Positions 31,916-46,535 of a stretch of 64,000 bases of DNA are shown in pieces. Each line of letters starts with the position of its first letter. Position 1 is the stretch's first letter. The notes under the pieces are model-generated. The model made no database searches. It was not told where the DNA came from and saw nothing but the letters and a program-made list of their open reading frames with translations. The position numbers and the translations under genes were made by a program. Origin of the DNA: Linum tenue (lineage: Eukaryota > Streptophyta > Magnoliopsida > Malpighiales > Linaceae); the NCBI GenBank assembly GCA_946122785.1, contig CAMGYJ010000002.1:38838495-38902494 (forward strand). Direction: 5' to 3'.

Positions 31916-32281
31916 TCACCCACTCAAGACATTCAGCAAGTCCAAGCAGTGTTGGAACTTGCCATGTGGAACCGGCTTCGTGAACATATCAGCAGGATTA
32001 TCCGTGGTGCCAACCTTCTTCACCTTAATCCTCTTCTCTGTCCTCAAGAAATGATACCTCACATCGATGTGCTTAGTCCTCTCATGGTGGACTTGATCCT
32101 TGGCCAAGCATATTGCACTCAAACTGTCGCAATACACCACTGCCTGATCATGATGTAGACCAAGATCACCAACCAGTCCCTTCAACCATATTCCCTCCTT
32201 AGCAGCTTCTGTCAACGGCATATACTCTGCTTCAGTAGTAGACAATGTCACTGCCGACTGCAAAGTTGCCTTCCAGCTCAC
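31916..32281 (-). pseudogene. Tork-type RNase H C-terminal fragment
   Basis: 121 codons: [20 protein letters not shown], then [13 protein letters not shown] and [11 protein letters not shown], and ADMFTKPV at the end, the typical last third of a Tnt1-like Pol. It directly abuts the integrase end without any RT. About 100 bp downstream is the polypurine tract AAGGTGGAGAT before the LTR at 31817. Confidence 0.85.
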
Positions 32282-34656
32282 TACAGAACTCCCAAGAGTG
32301 AATACGCCACCATGTCCTCGAAGCCATACCTCTGTGGAGGTACTCCTGCAGTCGCTCTCTTCGGTCTACCGGTAGCAATAGACTGTTGAGCTCGTGCACT
32401 GGACTCTGAAGTTTCTGGCTCTGCAGAGACATCCTCATCGTGTTGATCTTCTCCACCTTGGTGCTCAAACTCACTCTCTTTGAGAGTTTGCAGCTCCACC
32501 TGTTTATCTATATTCCTGCTACCTTCAACAACAGTAACCTTCAACATGGGGTTAAACATAGACTTCTCATCAAATATCACATTTCTACTGAGTATAACTC
32601 GATGCTCAGAAGGTGACCAGACTCGAAATCCCTTAACTCCATCTCCGTAACCCACAAATATACCCTTCTTTGCCCTTGGGTTCAGTTTACCCTCATCCAC
32701 ATGATAATAAACAGGACACCCAAAAACTTTCAGTGAAGAGTAATCAGCAGGCTTACCATACCACACCTCATAAGGAGTCTTAAACTCGATACCTGTGTGA
32801 GGTCCACGGTTGATTAGGAAGCACGCCATGTTTACTGCTTCTGCCCAGAATCTTCTCTCTAGTCCAGCATTAGAGAGCATACACCGTGCTCTCTCCAACA
32901 ATGTCTGGTTCATCCTTTCTGCAACGCCATTCTGCTGGGGTGTATCTCTAACAGTCCGATGACGGGCAATCCCTTCATCCTTGCAGAATTCGTTGAACTC
33001 ATAATTGCAGAACTCCAGACCATTGTCCGTTCGCAGCTTCTTGATCTTCTTCCCGGTCTGATTCTCCACCAATGTCTTCCACTGCTTGAACTTCGTGAAA
33101 GCCTCACTTTTCTGCTTCATCATGAAAATCAAAGTAAATCTCGAATAATCATCAATAATAGACAGAAAATACCTGCTGCCTCCAATGGATTCAACTCGTG
33201 AAGGACCCCAACAGTTGGAGTGGAGGTAATCCAGTATCCCCTTCGTCCGGTGGATACCCTTCTTGGGAAACTTGCTGCGATGTAGCTTCCCAAACACACA
33301 ATGCTCGCAGAATTCCAAATTCTGCACCTTGTGCCCGCAAAGAAGATCCCTCTTCGATAGAACTTGCATCCCTCGTTCACTCATATGCCCCATTCTCATG
33401 TGCCAGAGAGTGGTCATATCTTCCTGATGAACCTGAGACGATGCAACTGCAGCAAAACCATACAACACAGACCCTTGTAATGCATACAAGGTCCCACGCT
33501 TCACGCCCTTCAGCACCTTCCTTGCATCTTTGCAGACATACACAACTCCACCTTTTCCTTTGAAACTGAAACCCTTGCTGTCGAGTAGACTCAAGGATAT
33601 CAGGTTCTTTGTCATTCGTGGAACATGCCTGACAACATTCACGGTACAGAACGAACCATCATGTGCCCGAACCTTTATGAATCTGATTCCAACAACCTTG
33701 CAGACAGCTCCATTTTCCATGACCACTTTACCACCATCTATCTGCTCGTAGGTTGTGAAGCAATCCCTGTTCGGAGACATATGGTATGAGGCTGCAGTAT
33801 TCAAAAACCACACATCCCCACGATGTGCCTTCTCATCTACAGCCAAGGCGAGATCGTCTTTAGAACTGTTGTCCACTTCTGCCACGGCAACTGAACCTTG
33901 TTTCTTCTGTTGCCCTCTTCTCTTGGGACAGTTGTACTTCCAAAGCCCCACTTCCTTACAGTTGTGACAAGCATCACCTGGCTGTGGACCGGGACCCTTG
34001 GAATTCTTGTTCGAATTCCCTTTACCGGATTTATTCTTTCCCTTTCCACCTATAACAGCCAAACCCGATGCCTCACCACCTGTACCAGAACCAGACGCCT
34101 TATGCCTGATCTCTCTCGTATGAAGAGCAGACCTGACATCCTCAAACGACACGCTTTCTTTACCAGCAATAAAAGAATCAACGAAATTCTCATATGAACT
34201 CGGCAAAGAAACCAGCAGGATTAGGTCAGCATCCTCGTCATCAACTTGAACATCTATATTACGCAGATCCAGCAAAATAGAGTTAAGATGTTCGAGATGT
34301 TCCCTCAAAGGCGTACCTTCTTGCATCCTCAAGCTGAATGACCGTTGCTTGAGATGCAGCTTGTTGGTTAGAGACTTAGTCGTGTACAGACTCTCTAGTT
34401 TCAACCACAAGCCCGCGACAGTCTTCTCAGCAACGACTTCAATGATGCCGTCATCAGACAACGATAGCATGATGGTCGAGTGGGCCTTCTCCTCCAGGGT
34501 ATTCCACTCATCGTCATCGACCGCTGCCTTCTTCTGTTTCGCAGACAGCGGCCCCCACAACCCTTGCTGTTTTAATAAAGCCTGCATCTTGATCTGCCAT
34601 ATAGCAAAGCTGTTCTTCCCCGTGAACTTTTCGATCTTCATGTTCACCAACGTCAT
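32281..34656 (-). CDS. Tork/Tnt1-type Gag-protease-integrase frame (RT deleted)
   Basis: 791 open codons. Gag UBN2 domain (~5-180; [20 protein letters not shown]); a zinc knuckle in which His is Leu ([14 protein letters not shown], ~232); protease site [12 protein letters not shown] (~285), where D-[TS]-G is usual, so both catalytic Asp and Gly are changed; GAG-pre-integrase ([15 protein letters not shown], ~418); integrase core ([10 protein letters not shown] ... [20 protein letters not shown], ~480-640) and C-terminal domain. It ends [12 protein letters not shown] where the sequence jumps to the RNase H end, removing RT. Protease and knuckle changes argue it is dead although open. Confidence 0.85.
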   Translation of the reverse strand: MTLVNMKIEKFTGKNSFAIWQIKMQALLKQQGLWGPLSAKQKKAAVDDDEWNTLEEKAHSTIMLSLSDDGIIEVVAEKTVAGLWLKLESLYTTKSLTNKLHLKQRSFSLRMQEGTPLREHLEHLNSILLDLRNIDVQVDDEDADLILLVSLPSSYENFVDSFIAGKESVSFEDVRSALHTREIRHKASGSGTGGEASGLAVIGGKGKNKSGKGNSNKNSKGPGPQPGDACHNCKEVGLWKYNCPKRRGQQKKQGSVAVAEVDNSSKDDLALAVDEKAHRGDVWFLNTAASYHMSPNRDCFTTYEQIDGGKVVMENGAVCKVVGIRFIKVRAHDGSFCTVNVVRHVPRMTKNLISLSLLDSKGFSFKGKGGVVYVCKDARKVLKGVKRGTLYALQGSVLYGFAAVASSQVHQEDMTTLWHMRMGHMSERGMQVLSKRDLLCGHKVQNLEFCEHCVFGKLHRSKFPKKGIHRTKGILDYLHSNCWGPSRVESIGGSRYFLSIIDDYSRFTLIFMMKQKSEAFTKFKQWKTLVENQTGKKIKKLRTDNGLEFCNYEFNEFCKDEGIARHRTVRDTPQQNGVAERMNQTLLERARCMLSNAGLERRFWAEAVNMACFLINRGPHTGIEFKTPYEVWYGKPADYSSLKVFGCPVYYHVDEGKLNPRAKKGIFVGYGDGVKGFRVWSPSEHRVILSRNVIFDEKSMFNPMLKVTVVEGSRNIDKQVELQTLKESEFEHQGGEDQHDEDVSAEPETSESSARAQQSIATGRPKRATAGVPPQRYGFEDMVAYSLLGVL

Positions 34657-34694
34657 TCTTCTGAATCGAAAACCCTAGCCTGATTTCCAGCCGC

Positions 34695-34707
34695 GGCTCT
34701 GATACCA
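34695..34707 (-). promoter_or_regulatory. Primer binding site of Tork-like element
   Basis: TGGTATCAGAGCC on the minus strand, two bases after the LTR. Confidence 0.85.
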
Positions 34708-34709
34708 CT

Positions 34710-35106
34710 TGTTATAAACGCGCTGCTACGAATCGGGAAATCGCCGGAATCGATAAAGCAAGAATACGAAAGCAAGAATCGAAAAACACAGACACACGAT
34801 TTACGTGGTTCACTAACACGATGTGTGTTAGCTGCGTCCACGGATAAGAGAGAGCCAGTTTCACTATATCAAGGAGATTACATATTACAGAGGAGTATGA
34901 GAAGTATTTATAGTACTTCTCCATGTGGGTCTAAACCTAATCCAATATGGCAAAGGAAACGGTTACAGACCAGGCCCAGAACCCGAACCCAAATAACATT
35001 GAGCCCATACACCGTGGGCCGGGGGCGTTGCCCCCGCACCCCCACCGGGGCGTTAGTCCGATTACCAGTCATAGCGGCTGATAGTCCGATTCAAGTCACA
35101 TCAACA
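34710..35106 (-). repeat. Tork-like LTR (5')
   Basis: 397 bp, TGTTGATGTGAC...GTTTATAACA on the minus strand. It lacks ~40 bp present in the other copy near 31726-31765. Confidence 0.85.
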
Positions 35107-35338
35107 CATGTCATGCATGAAAAAAATCATTGACAATGGTTAGAAAATATCTGAAACCATCATGTGTATGAACAGAATTTGGCCCCCAAATATCAACATG
35201 AAGAAGTGCAAAAGGATGGTCAGTTACATGTTGACTGGAAGGAAAAGGAAACCGCTTTTGCTTAGCAAAGTGGCAAACATCACAGGGCAAATCTTTCTGA
35301 GTTTGAATGGAGGTACAAAATTGGTTTAGATGAGGCAC
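35107..35338 (-). pseudogene. copia GAG-pre-integrase and start of integrase
   Basis: 75 open codons with the zinc-binding tail CDVCHFAKQKRFPF and the integrase start (FALLHVDIWGPNSV, FLTIVNDF). The frame breaks at 35106 exactly where the nested chimera starts. The downstream half of integrase resumes at 30728. Confidence 0.85.
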
Positions 35339-35434
35339 TTTAGAATGAGCAAGATGTCCTAGTCCAAAATGCCATAAATCAAAGGAAGTTGAAGTTGCAG
35401 CTATGATGATTTGAGGTTTAGTGGAGGCTTCTAG

Positions 35435-36322
35435 TTAGTAAAGGTCATTTGTCAATCTAGCGGAACCAGTCACCTTCTGCTGCTCCATATCCTGTATGAC
35501 ACAAAGATTGGATTGGAAGGTTAAGCTCAGAAAGGTTTTGGATGTTAATTTGCTTACTGAAAGCAAATTGAAGGTGAAAGAGGGAACATAGAGCACATCC
35601 TCAAGCATCAAACCATTACTGCAGACATCAGTCCCTATATGGGTAGCTTGTATCTGTTGACCAGTAGGTAAAGATATGTAGACATTGAATAGTGGTTTGT
35701 AGTCCACTAGAGATTCCAGGGAACAGACAATGTGGTCTGAGGCCCCAGTATCAATGATCCAGTTTGGTTTGTGTGTGGTGAAAACACTAGTATGAGGTAA
35801 AGTCAATAAGCATTTACCTGATGTACTATAGTTGGAAATATAAGCTGCAGCAGAGTGGGAACCTTGGGATTTTGGTTGATTCATAATGGCCATGAGCCGC
35901 TCATAGTCAGAGCGAGTAAGCTTGACTTCTTCTTCTGGGTTGGATGTTGCAGCATGAGCATAACCCCTGCCTCTACCATAGGATTGAGAGCTGGGTCTAG
36001 AAATGTAGTTGGGAGGGAAACCATGCTTGTGAAAACATTTTTCTTCTGTATGCCCTGGCTTTTTGCAAAATGTGCATTCAATGGATCTGTTGTTGGCAGG
36101 GTTAGAGGTCCTTGAGTTCATTCTAGGTGGGAAACCATATTTTTGGAAACAAACTTCTTCAGTGTGACCCTCTCTCTTACAATAGGTGCAAAAAGGGCGT
36201 TTCTGGTTAGAGGAGGGCCTCCTGTTAACCCCTTGAACTGCGAGAGCAATGGCATTAGTAGATGCAGTGGCAACCATTTTGCCCTTCTGAGTACCATACC
36301 ACTGCCTTTCATGTTGTAGCAT
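35435..36322 (-). pseudogene. copia zinc knuckles and protease
   Basis: 295 open codons. Two zinc knuckles of the form C-x2-C-x4-H-x4-C are seen (CTYCKREGHTEEVC near residue 46 and CTFCKKPGHTEEKC near 83), then the protease with a conserved active site (WIIDTGASDHIV, ~residue 190) and the flap-side VLYVPSFTFNLLSVSKL. It ends in a stop at 35435, after which GAG-pre-integrase continues (35111-35338). Domains are individually well preserved; the full polyprotein is not. Confidence 0.85.
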
Positions 36323-36611
36323 TCTCTGAAAAACCCCTATTTATATTGGGCAAATCATCACCAAATAGAACCGGGGACCTTACTCCTGAGAAATTTTCAT
36401 TTAGACCTCTAAGAAATTTGATGACATAGTTGGTTTCCTGATACTCCTCTACTCTTTTCATAGCTCGACAGGTCAAGTGACTAGTAGGTGTACATTCACA
36501 AGAAATAAGAGGCTGATAGTTATCCAGTTCATCTTTGAGAGTGATTACCTGACCATAATACTCGGTGATGGTCTGATTTCCTTACTTGAGAGTAGACAAG
36601 GCTTCTTCAAG

Positions 36612-37043
36612 CTAAGCAACACGAACAATGTCACCATATCCATATCTGGTTTGTAGACTTTTCCAGGCCTCAGCTGCAGATTTGCTTGATAGGATGGTTT
36701 TGTGTATCTCGGACTCAACTGACTGTTGTATCCAGCTGAGAATCATAACATTGTTCCTGACCCATGCTCCTCTCAGTGGATCTGTGTCTGTAGGTTCTGG
36801 AATGGCTCCAATGATGAAGCCTAACTTGTTTTTGGCTGAGAGAGCATTAAGCATTGCTCTGCTCCAGTCGTTGTAGTTTGTGGTGGTGAGCTTCTCTCCC
36901 ACCAATAAGGCACCTGGCTGCTCGGAGCCATGTAAGAAAAAGGGGTCCTCCATGAGGTAAGGTTGCTGCTGTGGTAGTGGTTGTGGGTTAGGATCTGTAG
37001 TGGCAGCATCTGTAGCTGCTTGAGGGTTTTCGTTTGTGGCCAT
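36612..37043 (-). pseudogene. gag: copia gag N-terminal region
   Basis: 143 codons starting MATNENPQAATDAA about 30 bases after the primer binding site. Residues ~45-140 match the copia Gag domain of the UBN2/Retrotran_gag_3 type (KLTTTNYNDWSRAMLNALSA, then ILSWIQQSVESEI and AWKSLQTRYG). A stop follows, and the Gag C-terminal part continues in decayed form before the zinc knuckles at 36322. Non-functional as it stands. Confidence 0.85.
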
Positions 37044-37057
37044 GGCGGCGGCTCCTA

Positions 37058-37071
37058 GGGCCCTGATAGCA
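37058..37071 (-). promoter_or_regulatory. Degenerate primer binding site
   Basis: Minus strand TGCTATCAGGGCCC directly after the 5' LTR, differing at two positions from the tRNA-Met site TGGTATCAGAGCCC. Confidence 0.55.
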
Positions 37072-37379
37072 TAACAAAGATTTGAGATGGTGAAACCCTA
37101 GAGTCTGCTTATTCTCATTTCAGTGAAGCCTTATATAGGATGAACCATTACAAGAAGACAATCTACAATCCAGCTGCTACATTCTTGTCAGCTAGCTTAG
37201 ATTGGAAACAAAGCTCATGCTTGAGACAAAAGAAATCAAAGTGAAAGAAAGGTAAAGGCAGAACGACATCGTAGCGGTATGGGTAAGTGGAGATGGTCAA
37301 AACGATGTCGCAGAGTTCTTCTTCTTTGCTGATAAAACTTGACCGTCGGAAATTGAATTTCGAGATTCAATTCCTGTTA
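37072..37379 (-). repeat. 5' LTR of split copia element
   Basis: 308 bp, same length as the other LTR, with scattered substitutions. It contains GAACGACATCGTAGC and a second ACGATGTCGCAG copy. Confidence 0.9.
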
Positions 37380-37880
37380 AAGTGCAATGTGTGGATGGTT
37401 TGAAGTTATTTGTGAGGAAAAGAGCAAGAAATCCACTGATATAATTTGATATGGAGTAAAAGACTAAAAGTTGTCATAACACGACTCAATCTCATTGCGA
37501 TGGGGAGCTTACAGATGCTACATGTATGTGTTGTGTGAGGCAGGAGTTAAGAGTCATGGAAGCGCCTCTTTTTCCAATGATCATATATATTCTTCCAGGT
37601 TATGAATTGCTCACTATTATTCAGCAGAGGGTCTTGAAGTGATGCAATCTCTGCACAAGTCATGTAGCGAGATAGCCTACAGTAGCAATATGCATGATTA
37701 TGTGGATTTTTGTGGTGTTTGTTAGTGACAAGGAACGTTGTCGATGTATACATGGTGAAGAAAAGCGCCAAGTTAAAAGACAAGTTGATATGCTATTAAG
37801 TGATTTGATACTTTTAGCGTCATCCAATGTAAATATGAGAGCAGACTTGGATGAGATTATGTTGTGTAAAGAGTTTTTTT
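37380..37880 (+). pseudogene. LINE remnant, zf-RVT region (right part)
   Basis: Follows the second copy of the AAGTG duplication. Weak LINE-like strings remain: ATCMCCVRQE near 37520 (cysteine-rich, like zf-RVT) and KERCRCIHGEEKRQV near 37730, like the E-R-N-x-R-x-x-x-G-x-x-R end of plant LINE ORF2. It is heavily decayed. Its link to 27440-27745 rests on colinearity across the insertion. Confidence 0.45.
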
Positions 37881-38931
37881 TTTACGTGACATTTGATTTG
37901 TTAGTAGTAAGCTGGGCTTATGTAAGTAAAGGATAACTTTATCACACAAGTCTTTTAACTCTATCTTCGTTGTATCAGATTGAGTGATTTTTTTGATCGC
38001 TTTGAGTAATACAAGTACCTGATTCAAGAGAGAGAAAAAATAAACTTATTGGATATATGAATACTTTAATTATTTAAGAGACAAAATGTCATATTTAAAA
38101 TATTCAAAACATTAAAAAATGTGAAACATCTACCCTCAGTCCTCACCCATTATTCGAAACTTGGACCAACAACAAAAAAAAAAATCCGCTGTAGAAGGGA
38201 AGGGCATAATTGTCGTTGTCATGCACTATGAATCTATGTTAAATCATAAAAGAGAGGAATTTTGATTTTTTTTGTGACTTAGGTAGGATTTAATAGATAG
38301 GGAATTACAGAGAATTGAAAAATAAATAGCGGAAATCAGCCAAGTGCTGATTAATCGATGCAAGAGCCGTTTTAGCCACGCAATGGGCAGCCTTGTTAGT
38401 CCTACGAGTGGAAAAACAAATCGAATAAACGAGAACGAAGATTTCAGCATCTGAACCTGAGAGGAATTTTGATTTGATAATTCTCTTCTTTTTCTTTTTC
38501 TTTTTTCGTTTTGGTTTAAAGAATTTATTGAGGATGTAATGAATTTTGAGACAGGAAGATTTGAGGAAATCTTGAGATGGGTCATGGAGATGAAGGTGGC
38601 ATTTTGTCATTTAGCAGTGAATCCGACGTGGGTACCTGTCGTTTTGAAGGCAAGTAGGGTCGATGGCGTTTATATTCTCACCCACCTCCCCGCCCAATAT
38701 CACCTTACCATCTAAATGACAACCTTGCCCCCTCCATTCAATAATTTTGAGGCCCTTTTAATAGTGTGTATTAATTTCAGGGTATGGTGGCTTATTGTCC
38801 TAAAGAACTAAAAATTATTTCGTCTCAAGTTATTAGACATCATATATATTAAATACTCCAGCATAATGGTTAGATCAGATGAAAAATTTAACAAATGCAA
38901 CAAAGTAATATATATATATATATATATATAT
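37881..38931. other. Intergenic; possible small RNase H-like relic
   Basis: On the minus strand near 38330-38480 the translation contains RRTNKAAHCVAKTALASI, resembling the R-x-x-N-x-A-A-H-x-[LV]-A-K end of the RNase H domain in plant LINEs. It is too short and isolated for a firm call. The rest is AT-rich without features until the TA run at 38908. Confidence 0.35.
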
Positions 38932-42997
<4,066 letters not shown>

Positions 42998-43006
42998 TTA
43001 CTTCTA

Positions 43007-43563
43007 GGGTTAATACCTTAGTTTGGCCCGAACTATAGACAAATTTTCTACTTTGGTCCATGGTATCAGAAATTGCTATTCTGGCCTAAACTATGTAGCA
43101 TGCTTTCTTATTTGGCCCGGAGGCGGGTTTGACCGTCAAATTAGATGGTCAACTCGGTTGACCGTTAGTCAAAGTCCACCTCACTTGCCACGTCAACTAT
43201 CAAGGAATAAAAAAATATTATTTTTTAAATTTTTTTGTTTTGTTTACTTTCTAAATTTAAATAAAAATAATTTGGGGAGCTTTTTTAAGTAATTTTTTTT
43301 CGTTTATTATTTTTATTATTACAAAGTAAAAAAAAAATTCAAAATACAAAATTAATTTTTTATTCCTTGATAGCTGATGTGGCAAGTGAGGTGGACTTTG
43401 ACTAACGGTCAACCGAGTTGACCATCTAATTTGACGGTCAAACCCACCTCCGGGCCAAATAAGAAAGTATGCTACATAGTTTAGGCCAGAATAGCAATTT
43501 CCGATACCACGGGCCAAAGTAGAAAGTTTGTCTATAGTTCGGCCAAAACTAAGGTATTAACCC
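43007..43563. mobile_element. Foldback MULE-type MITE, ~200-bp TIRs
   Basis: Starts GGGTTAATACCTTAGTTTGG and ends with its complement. The arms (about 43007-43215 and 43355-43563) pair almost throughout. Flanks are TTACTTCTA (42998-43006) and TTACTTATA (43564-43572), a 9-bp target duplication with one mismatch, as expected for Mutator-like elements. The AT-rich centre is ~140 bp. The transcript would be a long hairpin. Confidence 0.8.
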
Positions 43564-43572
43564 TTACTTATA

Positions 43573-44787
43573 CATATGTATGTCACCCTGCTTCATATTT
43601 CGGAATTTACGAATTTACACCTGTTGAGTTAACGATAATTTTTTTTATCTATCAACAATCAACACCATCAGCCTATACACGGAAAATGAATACAAAATAA
43701 AATAAAAAGAAGAAAAAAAAAGGTATATCATATTATCATGTAATTCATTATTACGTCGATGAACTAATACCTTGTATTATATTGGTACCGATTGTTTAAC
43801 TATCATTAGCGGAATTACGGATCGGTTCCCCTCCCGCCATTTCGCGGCGACCGGCCGCCGTCGCTATCCATGCATGCAATGCAAGAAGAGGCAAAAGGGG
43901 CAGGGGTATTTATGTACTTTCATAATGCATAAATTGATTTTTTGGTTATTGAAAAGGAAGTTGGAGCTACAGCCTGTAAGCATGACATAAGCTGACTTCA
44001 GCTCTTGTTAAATCGCAAATGGGTCAAATTACTGTACCACTGCCCAAAATTATTTCATTTTGGTCCTTTTCGTCCATTGTTGGATGTCAAAGGACAAGAT
44101 TGCCCCACGGACATTGCGTGCCTGTACCAAATTGCCCTCTCCGCCGTCCAAATTATATAATCAGGATAAATAATCTTTGAGCATAAAAAATTGAGGATAA
44201 ATTCTCTCTTCTTTCCTTCAATTTTTTAATAGAGAAGTGTACTTGTTTTTTTTTTTAGCACCGTTGCATTATATGTAAATTATTTGATTCGATATCATTG
44301 TAACTAAATTATTATTCATTTCAATTACATAATATTATGATGTTGCAAGAAGTAGAACCAAATCAGAAAACTTGTGAAAGAATAACTCGAACTAAAATAA
44401 GTAAAAGGGTTAAATCCAAACTAAACCATCACAGCTAATCACAAATCAGACGGTTAACCACAGATGAAAAGAAAGAACAATAAACAAACAAAGGAGAAGA
44501 AGAGAAGAAAACAGAGTATTGATTGTGGTGGTGAGTGGGTTTAAAGGGATTTTGCCCCAAAAATACCCAAAATTAACCGATTGAAGGACCCATGAACGTT
44601 TCTTCGGGAGACAAATAGCGTCAAAACAAGGAAGGAAAGAGTTTGAGTCTGGTTCACGCCAAACCCCCAATTTGGCTGGCCACAAAAGAGAGAGAGAGAG
44701 AGAGATTGGGGGGTTTTGATTCCTTCTTTCTTCCCTTCTTCTGATTCTCTGTTTTTTTTCTTCCCTTCTTCCTCCGTCACCCATTAC
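43573..44787. other. Upstream region of the NAC gene
   Basis: Intergenic and promoter DNA. AT-rich to about 44400, then a mixed stretch with a GA-repeat (44689-44706) typical of plant promoters or leaders bound by BPC/GAGA factors (inference). No frames of merit; the minus-strand frame at 44446-44817 is treated as chance. Confidence 0.5.
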
Positions 44788-44793
44788 TATAAA
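44788..44793 (+). promoter_or_regulatory. TATA box of the NAC gene
   Basis: TATAAA in CCATTACTATAAAGAACC, 161 bp before the ATG, leaving a pyrimidine-rich 5' leader of ~130 nt. Confidence 0.6.
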
Positions 44794-44953
44794 GAACCTC
44801 TCTCCCCCATCTTCCATAACCCTCTCTTCCTTCCCCCGCCACCAATTTCTCTCTCAACCCTCTTCCCTTCCTCTCCCCGGTTTTCCTGTCCTAAAGTTAT
44901 AGACTTTACCATTTTTTCGGGTACACCCTTTTCCCCCCCTCTCCCAAGTCAAA

Positions 44954-46054
44954 ATGGAGAAGCTCAGCTTCGTGAAGAATGGCGTCCTGAGGCTGCCACC
45001 TGGCTTCAGATTCCACCCTACCGATGAAGAGCTAGTCGTTCAGTACCTGAAGAGGAAAGTCTACTCCTTCCCTTTGCCGGCCTCCATTATCCCTGAAGTC
45101 GACGTCTGCAAATCTGATCCCTGGGACTTGCCAGGTCAGCTGAAAACAAAGGATAAGCCTCCCTCAATTGAAGGGCCCAAAACATTATGTGATCAAGTAC
45201 TGAGACTACTCTGTTTTTTTTTTTTTTTTTTGGTGTGTTTGTTGCAGGGGATTTGGAGCAAGAGAGGTACTTTTTCAGCACCAAGGAAGCCAAGTACCCG
45301 AATGGGAACCGTTCGAATAGAGCTACTGGCTCAGGTTACTGGAAGGCTACAGGAATTGACAAGCAAATTCTGGCTTCCAAGGGAAATTATGCGGCGGGGA
45401 TGAAGAAGACTCTGGTTTTTTACAGAGGGAAGCCTCCCCATGGAACTAGAACAGATTGGATCATGCATGAATACCGATTGCTTAATCCTGAAACTACTAC
45501 TCAAGCAAACAACAACATCTCAACCAATCAGGTACGGAAGAAGATAAAAGATTAAAAAAAAGTTGCAGTCTTTTCTGATGGGTTTCTGAAGGAGAAGGAA
45601 AAAGTTTTGAACTTTATGCATGGACTGAGGAAATGAGAAATGCATTAGTCTAACCATATCTGCAAATATTTTCCTATTGCAGAGCTCTGTTGTGCCAATG
45701 GAGAACTGGGTTTTATGCCGGATTTTTTTGAAGAAGAGGGGAGCCAACAACAAGAATGAGGAGGAAACCAGAAGTAGCATTAAGTTTGGTGACCAGAAAA
45801 ATGGGATAAACCTACCCTCCCCCCAACCCAAAACTGGGACTACCACTCCTACTACTAGAAAGGTTGTGTTCTACAACTTCATGAAAAAGGACAACAAGAC
45901 ACGGGATTTGAATGTTGTTCCATGTGGATCATCTTCAGCATCAAGTGGGATCACAGAGGTTTCCAGTAATGAATCAAAAGAGAATGAAGGAGAAGAGGAA
46001 GAAAGCAGCAGTAATTGCCACTATAGTTTTCCTTATTTCAGGAGAAAACCGTAG
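44954..46054 (+). CDS. NAC083: NAC domain transcription factor, NAC083/VNI2-like
   Basis: Three exons: 44954-45134, 45248-45531, 45683-46054 (GT-AG introns after TTGCCAG and ACCAATCAG; phases 1 and 0), giving 278 aa. The start [20 protein letters not shown] runs straight into the NAC domain. All subdomains are present: [16 protein letters not shown] (~22), [20 protein letters not shown] (~55-75), [20 protein letters not shown] (~78-98), [20 protein letters not shown] (~117-137), then [16 protein letters not shown] at the domain end. The C-terminal ~100 residues are low-complexity with a Ser/Glu-rich acidic stretch. Two-intron structure and N-terminus closely match Arabidopsis NAC083 (VND-INTERACTING2), a regulator of xylem differentiation and leaf ageing. 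The exact orthologue is inferred. It is intact and is the only clear host gene here. Confidence 0.93.
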
Positions 46055-46429
46055 AGATGCCCCCCCCCCCCCCCCCCCCCCCCCTTTTTTAACCACCCCA
46101 ATTCAGAATTACATTTTATTTTCACTTCTGTATCAGTAAAAATCCATCCCAAGGCTTATTTCTAGTTTTAGAAATAACATATCTTGAGTTGTTTGTTTAT
46201 TTGATTCCCTCCATGTACTAATGCAAATCAGTCTCTAGACAGCTTTGTTAATTTAACTGTTAATCAAATCAGTTACCAATGTAATCAAAACCAGAACTTC
46301 TCCCCTCTGTTAATTTTACTTTCATGCATATGACAACAGATGGTGGTTTCGGTGGTGAACTTGAACATAGATTGTGTAAGAGTTACGTTTTCTCTGATTT
46401 CAGCCCCATGAGCGTGCGGAATTCATATA
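46055..46429 (+). other. 3' region of the NAC gene
   Basis: Starts with a C-run then T-run directly after the stop (46061-46090), followed by AT-rich DNA with AAATAAC- and TTTGTTTA-like strings that could hold a poly(A) site. The MULE begins 384 bp after the stop codon. Confidence 0.4.
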
Positions 46430-46535
46430 CTTTACCAAGGAAGAATTCCCAGAATACAGTAAAAATTATACATAATTCCCAGAATACATAAGTTTTATAA
46501 AATTTTCCCAAACTACCCAAGTTTCAAAGGGTTCG

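Larger units (their letters stand above)
30734..35106 (-). mobile_element. Chimeric nested retroelement (Tork-like copia plus TRIM-like end)
   Basis: Flanked by one 5-bp duplication, CATGT (30729-30733 and 35107-35111), within the integrase of the host copia. Minus-strand order: Tork-like LTR (35106-34710), tRNA-Met PBS, gag-protease-integrase frame, jump to the RNase H end, polypurine tract, second Tork-like LTR (31817-31389) missing its last bases, RT N-terminal piece, a second PBS (31224-31212), a short interior, polypurine tract, and an unrelated 176-bp LTR (30909-30734). The two outer ends therefore belong to different LTR families. Confidence 0.8.
27746..37379 (-). mobile_element. Ty1/copia element with TA...TA LTR ends, split by a nested chimera
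   Basis: 308-bp LTRs at 27746-28053 and 37072-37379, flanked by AAGTG (27741-27745 and 37380-37384). LTR ends are TAACA...TGTTA, so terminal dinucleotides are TA/TA rather than TG/CA. Gag, protease, integrase, RT and RNase H pieces lie on the minus strand in the right order, with stops and frameshifts. Integrase is interrupted at 30734-35106 by a second composite element. Confidence 0.9.

Noticed and set aside
44446..44817. Minus-strand frame upstream of the NAC gene
   Set aside because: It covers the promoter and leader of the NAC gene, is Ser/Leu/Arg-rich low complexity and matches nothing known.
46061..46084. C-run after the NAC stop as a regulatory element
   Set aside because: A simple homopolymer whose length is probably uncertain in the assembly; no known role.
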